A program made the translations under genes and the position numbers. Below are positions 21,797 to 29,864 of a stretch of 50,420 nucleotides of DNA, piece after piece. The notes beneath the pieces were generated by a model, which was not told the DNA's origin, ran no database searches, and was given only the letters and a program-made list of their open reading frames with translations. Position 1 is the stretch's first letter; the number at the start of each line of letters is the position of its first letter. This DNA is from Micromonosporaceae bacterium (GTDB taxonomy: Bacteria > Actinomycetota > Actinomycetes > Mycobacteriales > Micromonosporaceae), in NCBI GenBank assembly GCA_020027875.1, contig JAHRHA010000033.1, positions 1 through 50,420 on the forward strand, given 5' to 3'.

Positions 21797-22402
21797 GTGG
21801 ATACGGGTGCGCGTCTGCTATGCATGGCACCCAGCTTGGCGTCGGACGTTTGGGGCGGGAGGGCCGTGGCGTTCATGCCCGCTGGCGACCTCACCGCCTC
21901 GGCGTGGACTGCGGACGAGGCGGTGACGCGACTCTTCGCGTCGGAGTACCGCCCCCTCGTTCGCCTCGCGGCGCTGTTGTTGCACGACTCGAGCGCGGCC
22001 GAGGAGATCGCTCAGGACGCGTTCGTGGCGCTGCACGAACGATGGGGGCGACTGCGGGAGCCGGAGAAGGCGGTGGCATATCTGCGGCAAACTGTGGTCA
22101 ACCGGGCCCGCTCGGCACTGCGCCACCGCGTCGTCGTCGATCGCTTCCTCCGCCGGCAATCCGCGCCGATGAGCGTACCGAGCGCTGAGTCGGGGGCGCT
22201 CGTTAACGAGACGAACGCCGAGGTGCTCGCCGCCGTGCGAAAGCTGCCCGCCCGGCAGCAGGAGGCGCTGGTCCTGCGGTACTACGCCGACCTGTCCGAG
22301 GCACAGACCGCTGAAGTCATGGGCGTGAGCCAGGGTGCCGTGAAGAGTCACACCTCGCGGGCCCTGGCGGCCCTTCGTCGCACGATGGAGCCGCTGTCAT
22401 GA
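21797..22402 (+). CDS. SigE-family (ECF) RNA polymerase sigma factor
   Basis: Region 2 (TRLFASEYRPLVRLAALLLH, AEEIAQDAFVALHERWGRLR, AYLRQTVVNRARSALRHR) and region 4 (LPARQQEALVLRYYADLSEA, AEVMGVSQGAVKSHTSRALA) are separated by a short linker, as in SigE-family ECF factors. The start is uncertain: GTG 21797 (leaderless, TAGGTA 5 nt upstream), ATG 21824, GTG 21866 (GGGAGG 3 nt upstream) or ATG 21875; the conserved part begins near MPAGDLTASAW. Its stop overlaps the next gene, which encodes a membrane protein that may control it. Confidence 0.9.
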   Translation: MDTGARLLCMAPSLASDVWGGRAVAFMPAGDLTASAWTADEAVTRLFASEYRPLVRLAALLLHDSSAAEEIAQDAFVALHERWGRLREPEKAVAYLRQTVVNRARSALRHRVVVDRFLRRQSAPMSVPSAESGALVNETNAEVLAAVRKLPARQQEALVLRYYADLSEAQTAEVMGVSQGAVKSHTSRALAALRRTMEPLS

Positions 22403-23418
22403 CCCCCGAAGACGTTCTACGCCAAGCCTTCGAGGCGGAGGCCGACCGGGTCGAGTTCGCTCCGGACGCGCTGGGATCCATCCGGACCCGGGTGGGCCGC
22501 CGCACCCACCAAAGGAGGTTCCTGACGATGAGCCTCGCTTCCCTCGCCACCGCAGCCGCGGCGACCGCGACCGCGGTTGTCGTAGGCCTAGCCAGTTGCG
22601 TACCCCCCGACACCGCACCACTGCAGCCCGGCGCTCCTTCCGGCCCGGTTGTCCCCACCAGCCCGTCCGAGCCGGCGCATTCGGTTTTGACTGCGAAGCT
22701 GCCCGCCTACTACATCGGCGTCGACCGGGGCAGACCTGTGCTCTACCGGGAGTTCCGCACGGAGGTGCTGGCGGATGGGTCATTGACGGATCGGATCCGG
22801 GTGGCCGTTGGCGTCATGCTCGCCGGCGATCCGCTCGACCCGAACTACACCAGCTCGTGGCCAGTCGGCGCCTCGGTGCACAGCGTCGAACTGAACGGTA
22901 ACGTGGCCGTCGTCGACCTAGGCGGTGCGTCGGTCAACAGCGTCGACCCGGCGACGGCGCGCGCTGCCGTGCAGCAGCTCGTCTGGACCGTCACGGCTGT
23001 GGCGGCCGATCACAAGGCGCCGGTGGACGGCGTGCGTCTGCTGCTGGACGGAAAGCCGGTCACCACCCTGTGGGGCAGCGTCAATGTCTCGGGCACGCTG
23101 ACGAGGGCCGACGCGTTACAGACGCAGGCGCTGGTGTGGCTGATCTCCCCGCAGGAGGGCGACACCGTGTCGGGCACGTTCGATGTCCACATCGGCGGCG
23201 CTGTCAAAGAGGCCACGGCCACCCTGCGCATCCGCAACGCGGCCGGTGATGTGGTACAGGAGAAGACAGTCACGCTGGACAAGGGCGCTCCCTCGCGTGG
23301 CGAGGCGCACACCTCGGTCACGCTGGCGCCGGGCCGCTACACCCTCGAGGCGTTCTACTACTCCTTGGACGACGGTAGCGTCCAGGCTCTCGACAACCAC
23401 GACATCACGGTCACGTGA
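22399..23418 (+). CDS. Membrane protein with GerMN-like and Gmad2-like domains, possible sigma regulator
   Basis: 339 residues. An N-terminal cytoplasmic part of about 40 residues is followed by a hydrophobic segment (SLASLATAAAATATAVVVGL) ending in a lipobox-like LASC, a Pro-rich linker, a GerMN-type domain (DRIRVAVGVMLAGDPLDPNY, VAVVDLGGASVNSV) and a C-terminal immunoglobulin-like Gmad2-type domain (LVWLISPQEGDTVSGTFDVH). ATG overlaps the sigma factor stop (ATGA). The layout cytoplasm-membrane-outside is that of anti-sigma factors, but no zinc anti-sigma motif is present, so that role is inference. Confidence 0.82.
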   Translation: MTPEDVLRQAFEAEADRVEFAPDALGSIRTRVGRRTHQRRFLTMSLASLATAAAATATAVVVGLASCVPPDTAPLQPGAPSGPVVPTSPSEPAHSVLTAKLPAYYIGVDRGRPVLYREFRTEVLADGSLTDRIRVAVGVMLAGDPLDPNYTSSWPVGASVHSVELNGNVAVVDLGGASVNSVDPATARAAVQQLVWTVTAVAADHKAPVDGVRLLLDGKPVTTLWGSVNVSGTLTRADALQTQALVWLISPQEGDTVSGTFDVHIGGAVKEATATLRIRNAAGDVVQEKTVTLDKGAPSRGEAHTSVTLAPGRYTLEAFYYSLDDGSVQALDNHDITVT

Positions 23419-23430
23419 TCCGGGGCGGGG

Positions 23431-23868
23431 TCAGCGGGGGTCGGCGGCGTCGGCCGCCGCTCCCCGCTGGCGGGGCGCGGAGCCGGCCACGAGGGCATCG
23501 CGGATCTCCGTGAGCAAGATCACCTCTTCGCTCGGCGCCTTCGGCTCCGGCTCGTCGCCGCGCTTGCGGCGCGCGGCCAGCTTGTTCGTCGGGAGCACGA
23601 CGAGGAAGTAGAGCACGGCCGCGGTGATCGTGAAGGTGATGAGCCCGTTGATGACGGCAGCCCACTTGAAGTCCTGCCCGGCGATGATCCACACGCCGGC
23701 TGTCTCGGGCGCGCCGGCGCCGAAGGCCTTGATCAATGGTTCGACAAACGAGCCGGTGAATGTCGTCACCAATCCGGTGAACGCGGCTCCAATCACGATG
23801 CCGACCGCGAGGTCGATCACGTTGCCTCGCATGATGAAGTCCTTGAAGCCCTGCAAGGTCTTGAGCAT
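23431..23868 (-). CDS. mscL: Large-conductance mechanosensitive channel
   Basis: Opens under membrane tension to release solutes. The 145-residue protein begins MLKTLQGFKDFIMRGNVIDL followed by TM1 (AVGIVIGAAFTGLVTTFTG), a periplasmic loop, TM2 (AAVINGLITFTITAAVLYFL) and a charged cytoplasmic tail. The start at 23868 is supported by AGGAGG 4 nt upstream. It is convergent with the GerMN gene and divergent from hisE. Confidence 0.95.
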   Translation of the reverse strand: MLKTLQGFKDFIMRGNVIDLAVGIVIGAAFTGLVTTFTGSFVEPLIKAFGAGAPETAGVWIIAGQDFKWAAVINGLITFTITAAVLYFLVVLPTNKLAARRKRGDEPEPKAPSEEVILLTEIRDALVAGSAPRQRGAAADAADPR

Positions 23869-23974
23869 CGTGCCTCCTGGTCGCTCGGTCTCCGGGCAAG
23901 GATAGATCCCACGATGTGCCACGACAGCCGGCCATGGTGGCCGCGTTCCGTGTGCCCTGCCACAATGCGTAGCT

Positions 23975-24238
23975 GTGAAGACCTTCGAGGAGCTCTGGGA
24001 CGAACTGGCGGCCAAGGCTGCACAGCGCACTCCCGGCTCCGGCACGGTGGCGCTGCTCTCGCAGGGCGTGCACGCCGTGGGCAAGAAGGTGGTCGAAGAG
24101 TCGGCCGAGGCGTGGATGGCGGCGGAGTACGAGGACAACGAGCGCGCGGCCGAGGAGATCGCCCAGTTGATCTACTACGCGCAGGTGCTGATGCTGGCTA
24201 AGGGGCTGGATCTCAAGGACGTGTATCGACATCTGTGA
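23975..24238 (+). CDS. hisE: Phosphoribosyl-ATP pyrophosphatase
   Basis: Second step of histidine synthesis. The 87-residue protein has the MazG-like helices of the family with [17 protein letters not shown] and [18 protein letters not shown] at 23975 has no Shine-Dalgarno site; CACAAT 8 nt upstream may be the -10 of a leaderless mRNA. hisG follows after 66 bp. Confidence 0.95.
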   Translation: MKTFEELWDELAAKAAQRTPGSGTVALLSQGVHAVGKKVVEESAEAWMAAEYEDNERAAEEIAQLIYYAQVLMLAKGLDLKDVYRHL

Positions 24239-24304
24239 CGGGCTTAACCCGTACAACGTCGTTCCAACGTCTCTGCGTCCGTCCGTCTCTGTCAGGAGCA
24301 CCCG

Positions 24305-25150
24305 ATGCTACGTGTTGCCATACCCAACAAGGGCGGGCTTGCCCCCGCCGCCGCGCAGATGCTGCGCGAGGCCGGCTATCGCCAGCGCACCGACGACAAG
24401 GACCTCACCTGCCTCGACCTCGACAACGACGTCGAGTTCTTCTACCTGCGCCCGCGTGACATCGCCACGTACGTAGCCTCCGGTGACCTCGACCTCGGCA
24501 TCACTGGCCGGGATCTGCTCTTCGACGCGAACGCTGACGTGGACGAGGTGCTCGACCTGGACTTCGGCGCGGCCACCTTCCGCTTCGCCGCGAGGCCGGG
24601 CACGTACGACTCCGTGGCCGACCTCGCCGACGCGCGGATCGCCACGTCATATCCGGGCGTCGTCGCCCGTTTCCTTGATATCCACGGCATTAAGGCCGAC
24701 GTGATCCGCCTCGATGGCGCCGTGGAGAACGCGGTCGGGCTCGGCCTGGCCGACGTGATCGCCGACGTCGTGGATACCGGCGGGACGCTGCGTAAGGCCG
24801 GCCTGGAGCCGGTCGGCGAGGTCGTCCTGACATCCACGGCCGTCTTGGTACGGCGCCGCGCCGCGCCCGGCAACGGCCCGGTAACCCAGCTGGTACGCCG
24901 ACTGAGCGGTGTCCTGGTGGCGCGGCGCTACGTCATGCTCGCCTACGACGTGCGGGTGGTCGAGCTGGAAGACGCGGTCGCGTTGACCCCCGGCATCGAG
25001 TCCCCGACTATCTCGCCGCTGCACCGCGAGGGCTGGGTGGCGGTGCAGGCGATGGTCCTCCGCGCCGACGTTCACAAGATCATGGATGAGCTGTACGAGA
25101 TCGGCGCGCGGGCCATTCTGGTCACCGACATCCACGCCTGCCGCCTGTAA
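24305..25150 (+). CDS. hisG: ATP phosphoribosyltransferase, long form
   Basis: Commits ATP and PRPP to histidine synthesis. The 281-residue length with a C-terminal ACT-like regulatory domain (ISPLHREGWVAVQAMVLRAD, EIGARAILVTDIHAC) marks the long, feedback-inhibited form. Catalytic part: LRVAIPNKGGLAPAA, DLGITGRDLLFD and the PRPP loop DVVDTGGTLRKAGL. AGGAG lies just before the ATG. The hisE-hisG pair is typical of actinobacteria. Confidence 0.96.
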   Translation: MLRVAIPNKGGLAPAAAQMLREAGYRQRTDDKDLTCLDLDNDVEFFYLRPRDIATYVASGDLDLGITGRDLLFDANADVDEVLDLDFGAATFRFAARPGTYDSVADLADARIATSYPGVVARFLDIHGIKADVIRLDGAVENAVGLGLADVIADVVDTGGTLRKAGLEPVGEVVLTSTAVLVRRRAAPGNGPVTQLVRRLSGVLVARRYVMLAYDVRVVELEDAVALTPGIESPTISPLHREGWVAVQAMVLRADVHKIMDELYEIGARAILVTDIHACRL

Positions 25151-25198
25151 CACCGGGGTTGGATTCGCGCCAGCCTTCGTCTCGGGTAGCTTTCCGGC

Positions 25199-25678
25199 GT
25201 GAACACTCGGCGGCGCGTATGGCGGTCATGGCCATGGACCATCGCGCTCGCGGTGGTCCTCGGCGGACTGGCCCTGCTCGGTCTGGCTGGGCTCGGCCTG
25301 AATGCGTCCGTCCTCGGGTCGCTCATCTCCTTGCTGGTAACCGTCGGCGCGGGGGCCGGACTGCTGCGAGTGCTCGCCACCGGCGTGCGCGCGACCCCGA
25401 CCGGCCTGATCATCCGAGAGCTCACCCGCACCACCAGAGTGCCGTGGACGCAGGTGCGGGGGGTGGAATCGCGGCCGACGGAGCGCCCGCGGGTCTTCGC
25501 CCCGGTCCTCCTCCTGGCGCCCGAGCGGGCCGTGAAGGGTGGCCGTCGCGGGCGGGCAGCCGAGCAGATCCTGCAGGTCAGGGTGCTCGGGTCCTATCGC
25601 GAGGCGGTCGCGCAACGGCGGGCCGGCGAACTCGCCGAGGCTCGCGCCGCCGCCACGGACCGCACCCGCCGGCCATAG
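25199..25678 (+). CDS. Membrane-anchored PH-like domain protein 1
   Basis: 159 residues: two hydrophobic segments (TIALAVVLGGLALLGLAGLG and GSLISLLVTVGAGAGLLRVL) then a small beta domain with GLIIRELTRTTRVPWTQVRG, the phrase typical of bacterial PH domains that follow hisG in actinobacteria. Function unknown. GTG at 25199 lacks a Shine-Dalgarno site; TAGCTT 6 nt upstream suggests a leaderless start. The second PH-like gene follows 23 bp later. Confidence 0.78.
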   Translation: MNTRRRVWRSWPWTIALAVVLGGLALLGLAGLGLNASVLGSLISLLVTVGAGAGLLRVLATGVRATPTGLIIRELTRTTRVPWTQVRGVESRPTERPRVFAPVLLLAPERAVKGGRRGRAAEQILQVRVLGSYREAVAQRRAGELAEARAAATDRTRRP

Positions 25679-25701
25679 GGCATCGTGGCAGACTCTCAGG
25701 C

Positions 25702-26160
25702 GTGCCGAGCGCCGAGAGTGTCACGATCCGTCCGCGAAAGATCCGCCGTGTCTGCTGGGTGCTGGCGCCGGTGGTCCTCGCGTGTTTCGTGGCGCTGGCC
25801 ATCGCGCTTCGGGGCGAGACCGGTGAGGGCGCGGGCGTGTTCCAGCCCAGCGACCAGATCGCGATGATCGGCCTCGGTGTGCTGGCCGCGACGGCGGTCC
25901 TTCTCTTCACCCGGCCGAAGGTGACCGCGGATCAGCACCACATCAAGATTCAGAACGTGATCGGTGGGTATGACCTGCCGTGGCAGGTCGTCCGGGCGGT
26001 TCGCTTCGAGCGGGGCAATCCGTGGCTCACGCTCGAGCTGGAGGACGACGACGTGGTAGCGGTGATGGCGGTGCAGGCGGCCGACAAGGAGTACGCCGTG
26101 GCCGGCGCCCGGGCCTTGCGAAGCCTTCTGGCAGCCGCCCACCTCCCCGGTCGATCATGA
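25702..26160 (+). CDS. Membrane-anchored PH-like domain protein 2
   Basis: 152 residues: two hydrophobic segments (VCWVLAPVVLACFVALAIAL and IAMIGLGVLAATAVLLFTRP) and a PH-like domain (HHIKIQNVIGGYDLPWQVVR, NPWLTLELEDDDVVAVMAVQ). The start GTG at 25702 is chosen because the preceding in-frame part is unlike protein. Its TGA stop (26158-26160) lies inside the CGATCATGACCT palindrome. Confidence 0.78.
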   Translation: MPSAESVTIRPRKIRRVCWVLAPVVLACFVALAIALRGETGEGAGVFQPSDQIAMIGLGVLAATAVLLFTRPKVTADQHHIKIQNVIGGYDLPWQVVRAVRFERGNPWLTLELEDDDVVAVMAVQAADKEYAVAGARALRSLLAAAHLPGRS

Positions 26161-26177
26161 CCTGGAGGTCATGATCG
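26152..26177. repeat. 12-bp-arm palindrome CGATCATGACCT, copy 2
   Basis: Arms 26152-26163 and 26166-26177 around GG; the same arms as 6262-6287, where the centre is CC. It supplies the stop codon of the second PH-like gene and precedes the infC promoter region. Confidence 0.7.
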
Positions 26178-26542
26178 GCGCCAATTCACGACGGTGAGAA
26201 CGTGATCACGGGGATCTTGGGGTGCCCGAATTGGGCCGCGTTGCCGCCGGTCTGCTAATCTAGGCGAGTCGACCGCACCACGCTTTTTTGCGTGGTGTCC
26301 CGAAGTGGAGCACCCGCTCCCACCCGAGCCGCCGTGAGGTAGCCGGGTCCGGTCCGCGCCAACCGGGTCAGTCCGGCCGGCGCTTAGTGCGCAGCCGCGA
26401 TGGTGCGCGACGACCGGTCGAGCGGGCCCTGGCATTCGCCGGGGCCTTTGCTTTGGGCGAGCCAGCCAACCGGTGGGTGGGGGCGACAGGGAGACCGGGC
26501 TCGCAGCGGCGGGACCGGTGAAGTCGGACACGAGGAGGCCCC
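26178..26542 (+). promoter_or_regulatory. infC promoter and structured leader
   Basis: TTGGGC (26231-26236) and TAATCT (26256-26261) are a possible promoter with a 19-bp spacer. The leader then has a hairpin CACCACGC-TTTTTT-GCGTGGTG at 26276-26297 and a 9-bp hairpin 26425-26446 (GGCCCTGGC with GCCGGGGCC, loop ATTC) followed by TTTGCTTT, which looks like an attenuator. The infC ribosome binding site AGGAGG is at 26533-26538. The leader of about 270 nt suggests control of the IF3-L35-L20 operon by RNA structure. Confidence 0.55.
26425..26454 (+). terminator. Attenuator-like hairpin in the infC leader
   Basis: Strong GC stem (26425-26433 with 38-46 of the same line, one T-G pair) with a 4-nt loop, followed by TTTGCTTT. 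It lies 96 nt before infC, inside the leader, so it would act as a conditional terminator. Confidence 0.45.
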
Positions 26543-27157
26543 ATCAGCGTCGAGCCACGCGTTAACGATCAAATCCGCGCTCGTGAGGTACGGCTGGTCG
26601 GTCCGGAGGGTGAGCAGGTGGGCATCGTCCCATTGGAGCGCGCTCTTCAGTTGGCCGCCGACGTTGACCTGGACCTGGTCGAGGTGGCGCCGATGGCGCG
26701 CCCGCCCGTATGCAAGCTCATGGACTTCGGCAAGTTCAAGTACGAGAGCGCGCTCAAGGCTCGGGAAGCGCGGCGCAACCAGCAGCAGACCGTCATCAAG
26801 GAGATGAAGCTTCGCCCGAAGATTGACTCGCATGACTATGAGACCAAGAAGGGTCACGTCGTGCGGTTCCTCAAGGCGGGCGACAAGGTCAAGGTGACGA
26901 TCATGTTCCGCGGTCGCGAGCAGAGCCGCCCCGAGCTGGGATTCCGGCTCCTGCGTCGGCTCGAGGAAGAGATCCAGGAACTGGGGTACGTCGAGGCCGC
27001 ACCCAAGCAGGACGGCCGAAACATGATCATGGTTATCGCTCCGCACCGGGCAACCAAGCCCGCGCGCGGCGGACATAAGCCCCGCGAGGGCGAACCGGAC
27101 GAGACTGGTCTGGACGCCAGCGCGGAGCCCGACGCGGGCACGGGTTCGGGCGAGTAG
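26543..27157 (+). CDS. infC: Translation initiation factor IF-3 with AUC start codon
   Basis: IF-3 keeps ribosomal subunits apart and rejects wrong start codons. Starting at ATC 26543, 4 nt after AGGAGG, the protein reads [20 protein letters not shown] and has the full N-terminal domain of the family; the next usual start codon (GTG 26618) would remove 25 conserved residues. Later parts: [52 protein letters not shown]. 204 residues. A rare start codon allows IF-3 to limit its own synthesis, as known for AUU in E. coli. The acidic tail ends in a Gly/Ser/Asp-rich run. Confidence 0.93.
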   Translation: MSVEPRVNDQIRAREVRLVGPEGEQVGIVPLERALQLAADVDLDLVEVAPMARPPVCKLMDFGKFKYESALKAREARRNQQQTVIKEMKLRPKIDSHDYETKKGHVVRFLKAGDKVKVTIMFRGREQSRPELGFRLLRRLEEEIQELGYVEAAPKQDGRNMIMVIAPHRATKPARGGHKPREGEPDETGLDASAEPDAGTGSGE

Positions 27158-27173
27158 TAGGGGAGAGCCTTAG

Positions 27174-27368
27174 ATGCCGAAGACGAAGACCCACACCGGC
27201 ATGGGGAAGCGGGTCAAGGTGACCGGCAGCGGCAAGCTCGTCACTGAGCAGGCGGGCAAGCGCCACCGGCTGGAGAGCAAGACCTCCCGGCGGACCCGCC
27301 GTCTCACGGGGACGGTCGAAGTGTCCAAAGCGGACCGCAAGCGGGTCAAGAGACTGCTGGGCCGCTGA
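27174..27368 (+). CDS. rpmI: 50S ribosomal protein L35
   Basis: 64 residues, highly basic: [20 protein letters not shown] then [14 protein letters not shown] and a C-terminal KRVKRLLGR. It follows infC by 16 bp with GGGGAGAG before the ATG. Standard infC-rpmI-rplT order. Confidence 0.97.
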   Translation: MPKTKTHTGMGKRVKVTGSGKLVTEQAGKRHRLESKTSRRTRRLTGTVEVSKADRKRVKRLLGR

Positions 27369-27402
27369 CGCGCGGCGCGCATAACTACTGAGGAGTGACA
27401 AC

Positions 27403-27777
27403 GTGGCACGCGTCAAGCGGGCGGTCAACGCCCATAAGAAGCGCCGTACCATCCTGGAGGGCGCCAGCGGCTACCGCGGGCAGCGTTCGCGCCTGTACCG
27501 CAAGGCCAAGGAGCAGATGCTGCACTCGATGCAGTACGCCTACCGTGACCGCCGCGACAAGAAGGGCGACTTCCGCCAGCTGTGGATCACGCGGATCAAC
27601 GCGGCGGCTCGGGCCAACGGCATGACATACAACCGCCTGATCCAGGGCCTGCGCCTGGCCGGCATCGAGGTGGACCGCAAGATTCTCGCTGACCTGGCGG
27701 TCAACGACGCGACGACCTTCGCCAGTCTGGTTGAGGCGGCGCGCGCCGCCCTACCGGCGACTGAAGCTGCTGCCTGA
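27403..27777 (+). CDS. rplT: 50S ribosomal protein L20
   Basis: 124 residues beginning [20 protein letters not shown] with [16 protein letters not shown] and [20 protein letters not shown], all diagnostic of L20. GTG start with GAGGAG upstream. In many bacteria L20 binds the operon leader to repress it; the structured leader here is compatible with that. Confidence 0.97.
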   Translation: MARVKRAVNAHKKRRTILEGASGYRGQRSRLYRKAKEQMLHSMQYAYRDRRDKKGDFRQLWITRINAAARANGMTYNRLIQGLRLAGIEVDRKILADLAVNDATTFASLVEAARAALPATEAAA

Positions 27778-27800
27778 GCCGGCGCTCAGAGTCTGCCGTC

Positions 27801-28640
27801 GTGCGGCTTTCCCGACCCGGGAGCGATCCCTACACCCAACGGTCGCCCCGGGTCGTTGCCGCTCACCGGCTGCTGCGACGCCGGCACCGCGACGAGACTG
27901 GCCGGTTTCTGGCCGAAGGGCCCCAGGCGGTACGCGAGGCCTTGCGCGGCAATGCGGTGGAGGAACTCTTCGGCACGATCGAGGGGTACGGCCGAGCGAG
28001 TGACCTCGTCGACGCGGCCCACGCTGCTGACATCCCGGTCTGGCCGGTCACCGAGCAGGGGCTGGCCTCGCTGACGGAGACGGTGACGCCCCAAGGAATC
28101 GTCGCCGTGTGCCGGCACGGACATCACCCCGACCTAGCCGGCACGCTGTCCGGCGAGCCGAGGCTCGTGGTCGTTCTCGCCGGTATCTCCGATCCCGGCA
28201 ACGCTGGTACGGTGTTGCGCACGGCTGACGCAGCCGGGGCGACCGTGGTCGTCTTCCCGGAGGGCACCGTTGACCCGTACAACGGCAAGTGTGTCCGCGC
28301 CAGCGCGGGCAGCCTGTTCCACGTCGACCTCGTCCGGGGCGGGTCGGCCGGAACGGCGGTCAAGGCCATTCGCGCGGCGGGCATGGCGGTGCTCGCGGCG
28401 GATGCCCACGGCGACATCGATCTCGACGACTACGCCGACGGTGGCGGGCTCAGTGCCCGTACCGCCTGGTTGTTTGGCTCTGAGGCGCACGGCCTGCCGC
28501 CCGAGCTGGCCGCCCTCGCCGACGCCCAGGTGAGGGTGCCGATCCACGGGCGCGCCGAGAGCCTGAACCTCGCTGCGGCCGCGGCAGTGTGCCTGTACGC
28601 TTCCGCCAGAGCACATCGTGGCCCGGGAGCCCCCACATGA
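27801..28640 (+). CDS. SpoU/TrmH-family RNA 2'-O-methyltransferase
   Basis: 279 residues. N-terminal substrate-binding domain (RVVAAHRLLRRRHRDETGRF, LAEGPQAVREAL) and a SPOUT knot domain with LAGISDPGNAGTVLRTADAA (motif 1, N and R), AWLFGSEAHGLPPEL (motif 2) and VPIHGRAESLNLAAAAAVCL (motif 3). Which rRNA or tRNA base it modifies cannot be told. GTG at 27801. Its place between rplT and pheS is the common actinobacterial one. Confidence 0.92.
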   Translation: MRLSRPGSDPYTQRSPRVVAAHRLLRRRHRDETGRFLAEGPQAVREALRGNAVEELFGTIEGYGRASDLVDAAHAADIPVWPVTEQGLASLTETVTPQGIVAVCRHGHHPDLAGTLSGEPRLVVVLAGISDPGNAGTVLRTADAAGATVVVFPEGTVDPYNGKCVRASAGSLFHVDLVRGGSAGTAVKAIRAAGMAVLAADAHGDIDLDDYADGGGLSARTAWLFGSEAHGLPPELAALADAQVRVPIHGRAESLNLAAAAAVCLYASARAHRGPGAPT

Positions 28641-28661
28641 TGCACGCGAAGTCATTTACCA

Positions 28662-28680
28662 AGCCCGCCGGTAGCGGGCT
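28662..28680 (+). other. Short GC hairpin upstream of pheS
   Basis: AGCCCGC (28662-28668) pairs with GCGGGCT (28674-28680) around CGGTA. It lies between the methyltransferase stop and pheS, without a T-run. It could be a terminator stem for the upstream gene or a leader structure; evidence is thin. Confidence 0.35.
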
Positions 28681-28777
28681 GGAGGGCTGACGGCACCTCA
28701 GGCACGGACACCGGTGGGTGGCGGCGAAGCCGCGCGTCCGTAAACTCGTGTGGTTGCCGGCGGCCGGAGGACTGACG

Positions 28778-29860
28778 ATGACGTACCGCAACGATCCGTA
28801 CGACCCCAAGCAGGTCGCCCTGCTCGACCAATCATCGCTCGATGACGCCGTGGCGCAGGCCGAGAAGGCGTTCGCCGACGCCACAGATGTCGATGCGTTG
28901 ACCGCGGTCAAGCACCAGCACCTCGGTGACCGCGCGGCGGTGTCGCTCGCTCGCCGCGAGATCGGTGCCCTGCCGCCGAGGGCAAAGTCCGACGCGGGCA
29001 AGCGCGTCAACGAGGCCCGCGCGAGGATTCAGTCGGCCTTCGAAGCCCGCCTGGTCGATCTGGAAGCCGACCGAGCTCGCAAGGCTCTCGTGGAGGAGTC
29101 GGTCGACGTCACGCTGCCGTGGGACCGGCATCCGCGTGGGGCCCGGCACCCGCTCACGACGCTGATGGACCGCATCGGAGACCTGTTCGTCGGGATGGGC
29201 TACGAGATCGCCGAGGGCCCTGAGCTCGAATTGGAGTGGGCGAACTTCGACGCGCTCAACATCGCGCCCGACCACCCGGCACGCACCATGATGGACACCT
29301 TCTACGTGGCGTCGGCACGAGCTGGTACCGGGGGGAGCGGGCTCGTCCTTCGAACCCATACCTCGCCGGTGCAGGCGCGCACGATGCTCACCCGGAAGCC
29401 TCCTATCTATGTCGTGTGCCCTGGCCGGGTCTACCGGACCGACGAACTTGACGCGACACATACGCCGGTCTTCCATCAGGTCGAAGGCCTCGTCGTGGAC
29501 AAGGGCATCACGATGGCGCACCTCAAGGGGACGCTGGACCACTTCGCCCGCGCCATGTTCGGCCCCGAGGCCGCAACGCGGCTACGTCCGTCGTACTTTC
29601 CCTTCACCGAGCCGTCGGCCGAGCTGGATCTGTGGTTCCCGCAGGCGCGTGGTGGCGCCCGGTGGATCGAGTGGGGTGGCTGCGGCATGGTCAACCCGAG
29701 AGTGCTGCGCTCATGCGGGGTCGACCCGGACCTCTACTCGGGATTCGCGTTCGGCATGGGGATCGAGCGCACCCTGATGTTCCGCCACGGGGTCACGGAC
29801 ATGCGCGACATGGTCGAGGGCGACGTCCGTTTCACACGAGCTTTCGGCATGGAGGTCTAA
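28778..29860 (+). CDS. pheS: Phenylalanyl-tRNA synthetase alpha chain
   Basis: Charges tRNA-Phe as an alpha2beta2 enzyme. ATG at 28778 follows CCGGAGG by 7 nt and begins [20 protein letters not shown]; the frame is open upstream but without family resemblance. N-terminal coiled-coil is followed by the class II core: [20 protein letters not shown], motif 2 ([20 protein letters not shown]) and motif 3 ([17 protein letters not shown]). 360 residues. TAAACT at 28741-28746, in a GTCCGTAAACT box shared with def, may be the -10. pheT follows after 4 bp. Confidence 0.96.
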   Translation: MTYRNDPYDPKQVALLDQSSLDDAVAQAEKAFADATDVDALTAVKHQHLGDRAAVSLARREIGALPPRAKSDAGKRVNEARARIQSAFEARLVDLEADRARKALVEESVDVTLPWDRHPRGARHPLTTLMDRIGDLFVGMGYEIAEGPELELEWANFDALNIAPDHPARTMMDTFYVASARAGTGGSGLVLRTHTSPVQARTMLTRKPPIYVVCPGRVYRTDELDATHTPVFHQVEGLVVDKGITMAHLKGTLDHFARAMFGPEAATRLRPSYFPFTEPSAELDLWFPQARGGARWIEWGGCGMVNPRVLRSCGVDPDLYSGFAFGMGIERTLMFRHGVTDMRDMVEGDVRFTRAFGMEV

Positions 29861-29864
29861 CGCC

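Noticed and set aside
23411..24301. Longer minus-strand frames around mscL
   Set aside because: The mscL family start at 23868 has AGGAGG; upstream extension overlaps divergent hisE.
28637..28690. Possible phe leader peptide (ATGATGCACGCG...) before pheS
   Set aside because: The 17-codon frame has only one Phe codon and no terminator/antiterminator pair; T-box elements are also absent.
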